Shown here piece after piece: positions 37,156 to 47,930 of a stretch of 64,000 bases of DNA. A program made the translations under genes and the position numbers. The stretch's first letter is position 1. Each line of letters starts with the position of its first letter. This DNA is from Margaritispora aquatica (Eukaryota > Ascomycota > Leotiomycetes > Helotiales > Discinellaceae): NCBI GenBank assembly GCA_007644065.1, contig VJWN01000007.1, positions 2,200,167-2,264,166 on the forward strand, given 5' to 3'. Below the pieces are notes generated by a model. It was not told where the DNA came from, ran no database searches, and worked only from the letters and a program-made list of their open reading frames with translations.

Positions 37156-37565
37156 TTTCTGTGACTGGCTTTCGTACTGGAATTGGGATATTGGGTTTTG
37201 GGCAGGCGTTTTTTCGATATTGAAAGTGAGTGTTATTTGAAGTGTTTCTCCTAGAGTTCTCTTCCAAGGTCCCACAAGATACCCCAGAGGTGGATCGCAA
37301 CGCATTGCATCAGCAGCGTATCGAGCATTGGAGTTAATTTTGCCTCCCATTTTGTATATCTACCTTCGCGAAAGTATAAACAGTAGTGTCTTAACAACGT
37401 TGACATTATGGAATGCGCGACCTGAACGCCTTGCGAGTGAGCCAACCTATGATCTAGTTCCTGATCATAACGCCATGAGAAACCACCACCAAACTTTTTG
37501 CTCCCTCCAACTGCTTGTTCTTCCCTTTCAAGTCATGCATATCTTCACCAAGTCAACCCTCAAGC
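37156..37565. other. Convergent spacer
   Basis: This 410-bp spacer lies between the 3' ends of the sphingosine kinase and RRP1 genes. I see no gene in it. Confidence 0.55.
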
Positions 37566-38483
37566 TCAGTCATCAAAACCACCCCACTCTCCCTCCTCAG
37601 CCTTCCTCTTCTCCTCGGCCTCAATGGCCTTCTGCTCCTCCGTCTTCCTATTGCCCGGCAGTCTCTCATCAGCCAACGCCTCCTTAACCTTCTTCCTCAC
37701 CGTCTTCGTCGGGCTATCTTTCGCCAGCGTCCTCAGCGGCTGCAACAATCTCTCCACCAAGTCCTTATCAACCGCCTCCTCCTCGCCCTCCTTCCCCAAC
37801 ACACCAATCCGCTCCAGCTCATCAACATAGATATCAACAACATGATACCGCATGCCATTCGGAATCCTCAAGTCCCCGACCTCCAGCGGCATCTCACCCA
37901 AAACCTCCAAGACCCCGCCCACCAGCCCCTCCTCCCACGCGGCTTTCTCGCAAACCTGCCACCCCGCCCCAAGCACCCGTCTCACCAACAGCAGGAACTT
38001 CTCCATGCGCAGGACATCGACGCCGGTCCACTCGCGACCCATGGTGGCCCAGAAGGCGCGCAGCCAGGCGATCTTCTCCGCCGGCGTGGGCAGGACGTGC
38101 ACGAGGTCCGCGAGGGCCTGCGCGAGTGATTGTTGCGGCAAGGGCCGGTCGCTCATCCACATGCAGTAGAAGAGGCCTTTCCAGAGCTTGAGGAGCTCGA
38201 GGGACGAGAGCGACCGGTGCCCCGAGAGGTAGGTCCGCAGGGAGTGCAGGGCGGCGTCGCGGGTTGGTCGGTCTGTGGGGGGGTGTTAGTTTGAAGGTAT
38301 CCATACGTATCTCCTTTCCGCTTGGAGGGAGTGCACGAGGTTGAATGAGAAATAGGTAAATTGGTAATGCTACTCGCAGGGTAGAGAGAGGTGGGCAATA
38401 GAGAAAGGCAGGGTCATGAACACACCATTGGCAGCAAGCTGCTTGACGAAGGGCGTCTGCTGGATATCTGTTTCTGTTGCCAT
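37566..38483 (-). CDS. RRP1: Ribosomal RNA processing protein Rrp1 (Nop52 family)
   Basis: Rrp1 is a nucleolar protein needed to process pre-rRNA for the large ribosomal subunit. Exons on the minus strand are 38483-38426 and 38272-37566, giving 254 aa. The family fold starts at once: FVKQLAANDRPTRDAAL, then LLKLWKGLFYCMWMSDRP, then LADLVHVLPTPAEKIAWLRA and WTGVDVLRMEKFLLLVRR. These are the conserved helical repeats of Nop52. The end is a charged lysine/glutamate helix. The coding exon is markedly G+C-rich, with many codons ending in C or G, in contrast to the flanking DNA. Start 38483 is the first ATG and opens directly into the conserved region. Confidence 0.92.
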
Positions 38484-39108
38484 TGCGTGAGACTTTAGCT
38501 TGACGTTGATTGATATGGGTTTTATGGTGGGGTCGTAATGCTGCTTCCCGATAAGGTTGATGGAAAATAAATTATTTTCTGCGAGGCTAGATTTCAGCCT
38601 TGCATATGAAGTTTAAATGGGTCTACCGAGCTTGGCATGTATCTGGATGAAATATGTAAGCGAGTGAATCGATGTGGAGCACTTCAAATTTTGCTATCAA
38701 AGTCAAAGGTAATTAATGTGTCACAAGGATTGGGGAAATTGAAGTTATGATATTTTCTCGGAATGAGAAATTAGATTTCAATCACTTGAGTTAATATGGC
38801 GTTATAGGTGTGTTAAAATTTGGTGTCACATTCAAAAGTCAATTGCCTTGAATCAACACTTCAAGCAAGAAAGTATGGTAATCCCTCAATTGTTTGCTAT
38901 CAATCAGTACTGGAGCTTGCGCTTCTGACAGTCCCAAGATTACATACATTTGGTCCGGAATCGAGCTTTCGCTTCAAAGACTCAACGGACAGGGTAAACA
39001 ACTCACTCAACAAACGCCAAACACCATGCTATGGGTATCCATCTCCAAATCCTGTCCCTCCTCTTATGCAAACCGAAAACGCCATGTGAACCGTACCTGT
39101 TTCGTAAA
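38484..39108. other. Intergenic spacer with RRP1 promoter
   Basis: The spacer is AT-rich. It should contain the RRP1 promoter and the 3' UTR of the next minus-strand gene. I see no gene. Confidence 0.55.
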
Positions 39109-42100
39109 TCATATAACTTCATCGTCGTCCCAAGACCCTGTCTCAGGCGCCATATCTACAACTTCAGCTTCCCTCTCCATTACGGGATCACTTGGGAAGC
39201 TTGCTCCACCATTAATGAGCCCTTCCATATATTCATATGTACTTGACAAACTTGAACTGATGATCGAGCCCGTCCACTGATCCAACTTGGTAGGAATTGC
39301 ATATGGAAAGGTTGGGTCGTCATAGCTCCAACTATTCCCATACGCGACGCGGGGTCTGCAGAATACACTGCAAGTAGCCGTCTCTGCAACAAACCAAGTC
39401 GCGAACAGGAAGAACATGAAGCTAATATAGCCAATCCAAGTGAATTTCTTACCATTACTCCAAAATCCACCATGCTGTCCATGTGTTTTGGCCCGCGAAT
39501 TTTCTTTCCAAAAGAAATTGGACCACTTTATGTCAATATTAAAATCCATCTCGACAATCTCTGACTCGACTCCAAACTTCACCTTCGTCGTATTAGTCGA
39601 CTTCGGAGTGTTGCCAGATGAAGGCTGTGCAGAGGCCTCAACAACACCTGTGGGCTGAGTGGTCAAATCAGGCAAGTCTGAGATTGTTTTCGTTATTCTT
39701 GAAATGCCTCTGGTGGTTTGTCGAATACCAGAGGATGTATTATGGAGTCGCTTACTCATCCTCTCATAATGAAGCATCTCCAGTTTCTGCTGTCTTTGTT
39801 TTGGAGTAAGCGGCAAGCCAGCTTCGTTATAAATGAGGGAGTCAATTCGATCATCCGTCGATGGAGACATAGGGTTTTGTTCCATTGTAGCAGCAAAGTC
39901 CTCGAGTGTTGAATCTTCAAGACCACTATCAGCAATTCCAGCTGCAAGCTCAAGCTGACGCACATCTTCTGCGGCCGAGTAGATGGTAGCCGTGTTAAGT
40001 AAGGGAAATTGCGCCTTCCTGGTGCTTTCCGGGTGCGGCGAATCGTCTCTTGATCGGTGATCGCTGCCACGTGAAGTACGACTCCCTTCAGATTCGGATG
40101 AATCGGGAGATGAAGGCCTTTTTTCTTCACTCTGGACCGTTGTTCGCGAAAATCTAGATCGCCGCTTGACAGATTTGCGCTCAGAGAAAGCAGGCGTCTC
40201 AATATATGCACCCATAACTCTGGGTGTAGGCAGGAGCATTGGATCGACCTTGCTAGGTTTAGGTGTTTCCTCGACTTCCTCGGTGGGAGAGAGCGGTTGG
40301 GAATGGGGAGGTGCACTCCATGAATTCCTTTCAGACTTCTTGTCTTGGAGCTCAAAAAGCTTTGCTTCAGCGGTAATTCGATCTTCAGGATCAATATCTG
40401 AGCTAGTGCTGTGTCTCTTGGATTTCCCTTCAACATCGAGAATTTTATTTCTAAGTGGCTCGGTCTTCACCTCCACATTGACCTTTTCGACCAGCAAATT
40501 GTTTCCTGCGGACTCTGTCTGCTCCTGCGGCGCTGGCTCTCCATTTGAAATTCTTGCTTCCTCGCTCACAACACTTTCCGGTAATCCCTCAAATTTCTCT
40601 AACTTTTGCTCCACCTTTTGAGTATCTTCGTCCTCTTTACTCTCCTTTTCGACCGGGCTACCTTGTGGAGTTGATAGTTTTGATAATTGCCGTAGCGTTT
40701 CAAAGGTACCTTCGGGGTCTGGGACGTATGGACCACAGCCAGTCTTCTTCTGGTATGCCTCTTCGGACATCACCCAAACTGGTGTTCCTGGTATGGGATA
40801 ACCATCCTCTTCCAAGATTGTCTTATAATCTGGATCATACGGAGTTTCTTCTTTGACCTCAGGTTTATGATTTAAATTGCTGGTCTTGCCAAGAGATGGT
40901 GTTGGTGATCTTGAAAATCGTCGAACAGAGACTGGAGAGGCATCTCGTTCCTCGGAATTGCGCTCCCTAATTTCCCCAAGTCGACTTGTTGCAACTGCAC
41001 GTGCACTCAATGTCTCAATTTCGCGTTCGCGAATCTCATCCAAAAGCGTAGTTCTGACGCGAATCGCCGGACTCTGGGAAACCTCAATTGATTGTGATGT
41101 AAATTGGTCGTCTGTAGAGCTGGCGTGTCCAGCATCCTGATTTGTTTGCGCTTCATATCGAAGCGAAGCTGGACGTGTGGCATGAATATTGACCATGTCC
41201 TGTTGTTCAAATTCTCCCAACGGCCTTGTATAATAATCGTTCTCGTCATCTTGCTGAGACCGTACTGAGGGCGCCGAAATGTCTGAAAAAGAGTCTTCAT
41301 CGAGATGTTGCTGTCTTGACCGGGCTGAAGCTCCTGGTTCTGTAAAGATGTCGTCGTCAACGTACTGCTGTCCCATTGAAGCTGCATAATGATCCTTACC
41401 ACCATCCTCTTGTTGTTCTGATTGTACTCCCGCCCCCGTAAAATAATCATCATCTTCGTATTGGTTCTGCGCCGGGGCTGCATGGCGGTTTTTTTCTGCA
41501 TATCGTGGTTGAACTGACGCTGGACGAGAAGCAGGTGGAGTCAACTCGCGAGACTCAGTATCACTGGCAGGAGGAGTTGACTTCCTGGATGATGTGGCAT
41601 GGGGTTTCTTGAATAGTACGTCCATATCTTCCTGAGAGGAACCAGGAAGATCGGGCGATAAAATCTTTCTTATCCAGTGCGGCTGCTTTTTCGCCCTTGA
41701 GCCCCATGCTTTCGGAACATTTGGCGGAGGGAGAGGTTGATCGTCATCGTTTAAGCTTCCCCGACTGCCAATACTGCTCATGCTCGATTTCCTAGCCAAT
41801 TCTCTCGTAGTTTGCTCCACCCGCGCGCCCAGCTCCCTTCTATTTCTGTTGGCAGAAGCGAAAGTCGGCTTTTCCCTCTGTCCTCTATTTACAAATATGG
41901 GAGGTGCTGCAAGCGCGCGTTTCATGAGCTCTTGGTTCCTTAAGCGACGTGAGTTGGGGGAAAGTTGTGGTCGGGAGTAGGATGGTTTCGTGTTTTCGTC
42001 TTCGGTCAAGTCGTCCGAAGACGCTCGAGTATGAAGTTTGCCAGCATAATCTGTATTCCACCGAGGCTTTGCAGCAGGACTTGGGCTTCCGAGGGAAGAT

Positions 42101-42183
42101 CCGCTGTCACTAGTAGTGCGCGCGAATGCGCCGGTGAGAGAAGTTGGGCGGCGGCCAGCCAGCCAGTTGGGTCGGTCTTCCAT
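39109..42183 (-). CDS. Disordered protein with C-terminal transmembrane anchor, unknown function
   Basis: This is one uninterrupted frame of 1024 aa, the longest single-exon gene here. I do not recognise the family. The first 870 residues are hydrophilic and low in complexity, with Ser/Pro/Arg-rich N-terminus, a repeated QQ(Y/H)xDDDxF-like motif around residues 245-320, and long acidic stretches. A more conserved-looking part is GYPIPGTPVWVMSEEAY near 485. One hydrophobic segment at about 910-930 (FMFFLFATWFVAETATCSVF) is followed by CRPRVAYG, a tryptophan/tyrosine-rich patch and an acidic tail. This looks like a membrane-anchored protein with a long cytosolic or nucleoplasmic domain. That topology is inference. 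Confidence 0.8.
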   Translation of the reverse strand: MEDRPNWLAGRRPTSLTGAFARTTSDSGSSLGSPSPAAKPRWNTDYAGKLHTRASSDDLTEDENTKPSYSRPQLSPNSRRLRNQELMKRALAAPPIFVNRGQREKPTFASANRNRRELGARVEQTTRELARKSSMSSIGSRGSLNDDDQPLPPPNVPKAWGSRAKKQPHWIRKILSPDLPGSSQEDMDVLFKKPHATSSRKSTPPASDTESRELTPPASRPASVQPRYAEKNRHAAPAQNQYEDDDYFTGAGVQSEQQEDGGKDHYAASMGQQYVDDDIFTEPGASARSRQQHLDEDSFSDISAPSVRSQQDDENDYYTRPLGEFEQQDMVNIHATRPASLRYEAQTNQDAGHASSTDDQFTSQSIEVSQSPAIRVRTTLLDEIREREIETLSARAVATSRLGEIRERNSEERDASPVSVRRFSRSPTPSLGKTSNLNHKPEVKEETPYDPDYKTILEEDGYPIPGTPVWVMSEEAYQKKTGCGPYVPDPEGTFETLRQLSKLSTPQGSPVEKESKEDEDTQKVEQKLEKFEGLPESVVSEEARISNGEPAPQEQTESAGNNLLVEKVNVEVKTEPLRNKILDVEGKSKRHSTSSDIDPEDRITAEAKLFELQDKKSERNSWSAPPHSQPLSPTEEVEETPKPSKVDPMLLPTPRVMGAYIETPAFSERKSVKRRSRFSRTTVQSEEKRPSSPDSSESEGSRTSRGSDHRSRDDSPHPESTRKAQFPLLNTATIYSAAEDVRQLELAAGIADSGLEDSTLEDFAATMEQNPMSPSTDDRIDSLIYNEAGLPLTPKQRQQKLEMLHYERMSKRLHNTSSGIRQTTRGISRITKTISDLPDLTTQPTGVVEASAQPSSGNTPKSTNTTKVKFGVESEIVEMDFNIDIKWSNFFWKENSRAKTHGQHGGFWSNGKKFTWIGYISFMFFLFATWFVAETATCSVFCRPRVAYGNSWSYDDPTFPYAIPTKLDQWTGSIISSSLSSTYEYMEGLINGGASFPSDPVMEREAEVVDMAPETGSWDDDEVI

Positions 42184-43917
42184 TGTGTCTCTATTCGTTT
42201 CTGTGATTTAGGATACGCGTTGGGTTAGTATGAGAATTAGCAAGAGCGAAGCTGATCTGCAATTGGAATTGAGCAAGAGTGAAGTTTGAGCAAGCAAGTC
42301 TGAAAGTTGTTGTTGTACGGTGAGAAATCGCGACTGAGGATGGGATGGGAACGCGGGAAAGATATTGATAGCAGCTTAGCGTGAGTTTTCCTGCACGGGC
42401 CAGTCGATCACCAACTCACTCACACTACCACCCACACTAACACGCACCACTCCGCTGGCAATGACTGACGATGTTCTGAGGTAGGAATTTTGATTGGAAA
42501 TTCTTCGCGAAAGCCTGTTAGTTCATATTCAATGTGCTGCATGTGCTGCTAGTTCTCAAAAAATTAGCTGGGTTTCGGATTTTGGTTGATCTCTCTCAAG
42601 GGAAACGAGGTTGATGATACCACAGGTACCTAAATAGCACTAGAGCCACCAAACACCAAGAATAGATATTTTTCCATACATCTGGATGTACATTATTCGC
42701 GGACAGCAAGTGACTGTCGTTGTAAAAAAAAAAAAAATTAAAATAGTCCCTCGGATCAATATGGCAACTACAGTAAGGCGAGACGGCTAAAAGCACCTGC
42801 CTTAGTAGTCTGCAGATTCTGATCAGCGTGCTGCCCTTGACTCTGTCCAAAAGACTGCTTTCGCTCAAAGCAATGCTCTGTTCTCAGGCCGTGCTTGTTT
42901 AATCATCAGGTGTATATTGTAACCGCAACTAAACATAACTCTCATAAACTGTACGCTTTTCATCTTTTCGTCTGAATACTTCCAGCCACGAGTTTTCGCT
43001 TAACTGCTTTTCAGCCTCAGCCTCCTCCATTTGCTGATTGGCTCCAAACCATCGGATCAACGACGGCAGTACCATTTGGAGAATTAGGCACTCCCGCACC
43101 CCGCCGGATCAATCCCGGCAATAGGATCTTTTCTGCCCTGATCAGGACTAGTTTCTTCTACCCCACACTAGAAAGGGTTTCTTTTGACAAGCAATAAAGA
43201 TAAGCACAAACACATCTAGCTGGAAGATCTCTTCCCCTGCTTGTGTTTCGAAACCTATGTAAGGTAAGGTACCTACCTCATGTACAATGTGATTGAGATG
43301 GTTCCGAGATGTACATAGATAAGCAAGAATTAAACTTCTTGAGGAACATATTTAATCTTGGGGAAAAAAAAATTGTGGACAGTTTTGGTGACAACAGATT
43401 TTTGCAAATCTCTACTTCATCTCGATCTCCAGCCATGCCCCGGTCTGTCGCCTTAAGGACTTCGATATTGATATCTAAGGTATAGTAATGTAAGCTTCTG
43501 GCAACATTTTAGAAACCCCTTAGTCCTCTACTTTACCATACATGATAGGCCCTGGCGATGTTAGGTAACGTTAACCAGCCTTTAGTACTAACAGCGCCGT
43601 AATAGAACTAGCCACGAATGTCTAAAGCATTTACAGGTTATACTGGTTCTCGAGCAACCACGGAGAGAGAGCAACAATCACTTCCCCTTTAAATTATGCA
43701 ATGTATCTCAAATTAGTCAAAAGACTGAGCACCACAGAACAATATACCTTTCCATTTCGTAAAGTGAAGAGTGTGAAGGTAGAAAATGGCTTCAAATTAA
43801 GTTCTCATTTTTCCCTCCATATCCATGAAAAGTATCTCATCTATAATAATACAGCCCCATGAATCGAACCCATGCGAGGTAAACCAAAGTCAAACACGCT
43901 CTTCTTAATCCATACCC
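42184..43917. other. 1.7-kb intergenic region
   Basis: The region lies between two minus-strand genes and contains the promoter of the disordered membrane-anchored protein. It holds an A14 run near 42725-42738 and no credible gene. A T-arm-like hairpin at 43848-43890 was examined as a tRNA and rejected. Confidence 0.5.
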
Positions 43918-45177
43918 CTAAAGCCCAACCTTGGGTTCACTCGCGACAGATGGGGCTGCACTTTGTATCTTGCTTGCCTTTGCTTCGTCAAATCTCCAGA
44001 TACCTCCTGTCTTATCAGCATCAGCATCGGGCAGTAACCCAATGGCGGGACCAAGCTGGTTAAGGACAGTATCATTCTCGACTTTACTGAAATATCTCCT
44101 CTCCCATATTCTGCCCTCAGCTGCCTCTTCTTTCCTCAATGCTCGCTGAGACTCCTCGATCTTGGTCTTCTCGATACCAGTAATATCCATGTCGCCGACG
44201 GCGATGCCCTTCGCCACTTGCTGCCAGGCTCTCCTTGATTCCATGGGGTCTTGTTGCTCGATGGGAGCAACAATCAGAGGAGTGGTTGGGAATGCGTCTG
44301 CGTCATAGCTATCGACCACAGTGCGCTTGCCCTCTGTGATCTCGAAAGTCTTGTTCCATTGTCCAGTGGCTGTGTAGATAACATCCTTTTCCTTGCCAGT
44401 GGGGTACATGGTAGCCGTGAAACTGTTCTTCTTTCCTGACAACCATCCTTTACCACTGTAGTCGATCTTCGCGGTGTATCCAGAGCTGCTAGTGATGTAG
44501 GTCTTGTCGTTCAACTCGACGAATGGGGCACCAAAGATAAGTCCTTCAATGTGTAGGTTTGGGAGTGTGATGAGGTATGTCTCGTTGTAGGCTGGAATTG
44601 TCAAGACGGCGTGGCCAATCTGCTTAACGTTGATCGTTCGCACAAAATAAGCCTTCTGGGCATTATATCCCTCGAGAAAAACTCCATGCTCTTTGTTGGA
44701 AATACGATAAGCAGTAGCGGGGGGGTGATGGCTGTAAATATCGCATTAGTTAAAATAGAATACGGAGCTCGAAGTGGGCACAAACCTAACTTGCTCAGAA
44801 ACCAGCTCTGTAGTCCCACAGGCATCTACCCATTTACCCAAGAACAACTCTCCAAGGAATGGGTTGAGAGGCTTCTTCTCGTTTCCGAACTTGTCACTTC
44901 GACTAGCATACTGCTGCTTCAATGTGCTCAAGAACCACTTCAACACCAACATAGCCCGCTTCTGAGGGTCTTTCTCGTGTGCGGGCGCAACGAAGAGAGA
45001 AGGGTGTTCTGCCCAGTATGATGAGAATTCGACAAGAGAGGTTGAAGAAAGAATGAATGGAGGGGCAGTCAAGGACGACAAATCTCCAGAAAACGAGGCG
45101 ATTGACTTGAGGAAAGCACTCCAGGATCCTTTATTCTGCGCTGAAATGGCGCCTCCTTCTTTCTCGCTCGCAGACAT
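43918..45177 (-). CDS. Oxysterol-binding protein, short Osh4/Kes1-like lipid exchanger
   Basis: This is a cytosolic lipid-transfer protein of the OSBP-related family, expected to exchange sterol or another lipid for PI4P between membranes. Exons on the minus strand are 45177-44786 and 44731-43918, giving 401 aa. The intron falls inside the family signature: exon 1 ends in EQV and the join makes SHHPPATAY, so the EQVSHHPP motif is intact. Upstream are the lid region and [13 protein letters not shown]. Downstream are [33 protein letters not shown] (two blocks) and GQWNKTFEI. There is no PH domain, ankyrin repeat or FFAT-like motif, so it belongs with the short forms. Which Osh subgroup it represents is not decided by what I can see. 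Confidence 0.93.
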
Positions 45178-46313
45178 GTTGGTTATCTTTTTCGTGGAAT
45201 TTGCTGTTATGGGTATATGCTTTGGTGGAAGATTCTGCTGTTGTGATTGCTATGAGAAATTTGCTTCGAGTGTGCTGGGTCGTGAGAAGGTTGGGAGAAA
45301 GGATTGCGTTATCGTCGTGGGGTTGAATCGCGAAGAGAGGAATGACCTTGTAATTGTCGGTGCATCAACTGGGCTTGCTGGGCTGGGAGGTAGTGGAGTC
45401 AAATTCCCCACGTCATCGAAGCTTGAAAATCCAGGCCCAACACCCTCAAGCGGGGAGCAGGGCCGCTGCCCAGCCACCCAGGTCAGAGTCAGGTACAAGA
45501 ATCACAGCACGTGCCTATTATATCATCACCTCACGACAGCAATTTTATGTTCAGTTTGAGATACTCTTTACGTATGCCTTCGCAGTAACGATAAGCTTCG
45601 AACTCTCTGAACATGTGTGGAAACGTCGTGAGCTTCGTTCTGAATTTCATCTTAACTCCCGCAACCTTCCAAGTCTGAAATCCAGTCTCAAAATTTGGTC
45701 AAATATCATATATTCTCTATGGTAAATCCCGAGTGTCTTGGAGGCCAGACGTCAAAATATATCTAATGCTACAGAATCTCTCGTGTTATATCCTTCGATG
45801 TATGAGCTGGCGTTACTTGACTTGGAAGTATGCACCAGAGCATGTGCAAGAGATGAGACCAGTTGATGAGCGGTCAATGGATATCACGACCTTATACAGT
45901 CACTCTCAATTTGTAACTCAAAAGTCACATACTACTACAATAGAATTTAGCTGGATTTTGTTGAATCATAGGCGTTCTGTTACACATATCGAAAACCAAA
46001 ATCTTAGTGCGCAAGTGCCCTCTTTATCAAATGCGTAGAAATTCACACCAGGACGGCAACATATGGAGGTACAACAACAATGGCATTTTCTTCTTCTTCT
46101 TCATCAACACGCAGTCTGTTTATGCTTGTTTTTGCGTTCTGGATGATCAGAAGTTGTATCAGATTACACGACAAGGTTCGAGACATGACTTTCCCATCCA
46201 AGACCTTCATATCCTCTATTTAACTAAAGATCAACACTTCTTCAACAAACCTGCAATGCGCACCATCCTTTCCGAACGAAAGCTCGCAAATAGACAAGCG
46301 TCACTCCGCAGCA
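45178..46313. other. 1.1-kb divergent intergenic region
   Basis: The region holds the promoters of the oxysterol-binding protein and the first small paralog. ORFs here (for example 45053-45559) overlap the OSBP start and look like shadows. No repeat of note. Confidence 0.5.
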
Positions 46314-46978
46314 ATGGACAAGGTTCGCATATGTATCGATGAGATCGAACGTGGGCTCGTCGAAATCGACACTATCAGTGCTAGGAGTGGAGGCGGCTTG
46401 GGTGTGATGGATGTTCTGAGGTTGATTGTGAAAGGATGGTCGGTGATGAATACCATGAAGAAGGGTGTCCGAGACTACAGTGTATGTCTTCTCCCTTTTT
46501 GTCGTTGCTCTCTGCCCCATCAAGATTTGGGGTTGGTATTCATTCAATGGTGAAATTTGGTCCAGCCGAAGCCAGGCCTTAAACGAAGCTAATAGGGAAA
46601 GTAGGACGTAGAACCATCAGACGAAGAAGCGTCTGAGTTGCTATTACAACTGACACATATGGTGGAGTGCGAGGAGAGGATCATGGCACGCACGAGGAAA
46701 TGGAAACCTACTTTCGACAAATTGAGAGTTTCAGGTCGGTCTTCACTCATACATATCATCACTTCCTTTCCAGCACAAGCTTTTCTATGAATAAATCTAG
46801 CTAAATATTCCATAAAGGAGCTTTATACTCAAACTTCTACCGCGCAGAGGAAATCTACAAGTCATTCGCTAGCATTATGGTCGAGAAGTCGCCACCTCAC
46901 ATTAAGGCGCAAGCTGAGGCGTTGGAAGAGAGATCGACAAAAGAGTATGCCCTGACATTGGAGTGCTATTCCAAGTAA
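46314..46978 (+). CDS. Small all-helical protein, paralog A of an inverted pair
   Basis: I do not recognise the family with confidence. Exons are 46314-46481, 46605-46734 and 46818-46978, giving 152 aa. It begins MDKVRICIDEIERGLVEID and appears to be a chain of amphipathic helices with no signal peptide or membrane segment. It is closely related to the minus-strand gene at 47244-47930: 26 of the first 56 residues are identical, the first two exons have identical lengths (168 and 130 nt), and both introns fall at the same place and phase (after TyrSer/TyrAsp and within the Gly after LysValSer/ArgValSer). The helical pattern recalls the fungal HsbA (hydrophobic surface binding) fold, but that family is secreted and this protein is not, so the link is weak. 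Confidence 0.78.
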
Positions 46979-47243
46979 TAGCTAGAGATATCATAATCAC
47001 TGTTGGATTTGCGATGGTAGTGATGTAGATTTCTGGGCGCTTGCTATTGCCTTCATACAATAAGCGAGATGTATATTTCACCTTAAATTAATGGCACATA
47101 CATCCAAAGCAGTTCAGCACTTCGAACAAAAAAATTCATTATCATCAGCCTTCACTCTACGAAGCATAGACCCCATTCATAATTTGAATCTGACGCTACC
47201 CATCTTGCATCCATTGCCCGCCAAAATCCAACTAACTTCAGAT

Positions 47244-47930
47244 CTAGTCACTATCATCAACCTTATCATCAACCTGATCCTCGCCTCCCGTCGCATTACT
47301 ATACAGACGCATCGTCTCATCAAAGCTCTTCTTCGCGCGCTTATCCAGCTCCTGCGCCTGTGGCTTCAAGTGCGCCGGGCTCTTGGAGACCAGGATCTCG
47401 GCCAATGCGAGAGCAGACCCCTCTGATTTCTTGAGGTTGGATTTTACGATGCCTGGTGAGGTTAGTTGAGCTGTTAGTCGAGAAGAGGGTGGGAGAGCAG
47501 GAGATAAGATGAGGTGAGGTGAGATGGAATGGGATGAGATGAGCGCATACCTGAAACCTTGAGCTTATCCATCGCCGCTTTATTCTCCACCGCAAACCCC
47601 ATCTGTCGCTCCTGCAACTCGACAATATGGACCATCTGCTCGAGAATGGCCTCCGCCTCCGCGTTAGTCGGCTCGACTCCCTATTCGCGCACGCATTAGC
47701 ACCTCAAGCACGGGACAGGGGAGGAGACCCTCTAAGCGAGAAATCTTATGGTGAGAACGAACATCGTAAGTCTTGATTCCCTTCTTGATAGTGTTGTTAA
47801 TAGAATTCCCCTTGCGCGCAAGCTTGATTACATCCTTGACTGTCATCTTGCTGGCGCCCTTGGCGGTGATCTTGTCGATTTTTGTGAGCTTGCGCTCGAC
47901 GTCGTCGAGGGATTGGCGAACTTTATCCAT
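47244..47930 (-). CDS. Small all-helical protein, paralog B of an inverted pair
   Basis: This is the partner of the plus-strand gene at 46314-46978; the two are tail to tail, 265 bp apart. Exons on the minus strand are 47930-47763, 47680-47551 and 47452-47244, giving 168 aa. It starts MDKVRQSLDDVERKLTKIDK, continues NNTIKKGIKTYD, then AILEQMVHIVELQERQMGF, and ends with an acidic tail rich in aspartate and valine. No signal peptide is present. Compared with paralog A, its third exon is longer (209 against 161 nt) and its coding G+C is higher. The function is unknown. Same exon structure and orientation suggest an inverted duplication followed by divergence. Confidence 0.82.

Noticed and set aside
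37515..38129. 204-codon plus-strand frame
   Set aside because: It is antisense to the RRP1 exon; the high G+C of that exon keeps the opposite strand free of stops.
43848..43890. T-arm-like hairpin on the minus strand (GTTCGAT loop with a five-pair stem), as at the 3' end of a tRNA
   Set aside because: The seven bases after the stem find no complementary acceptor strand 50-80 bases upstream, and no D-arm or anticodon arm is present. The upstream side runs into the OSBP stop codon.
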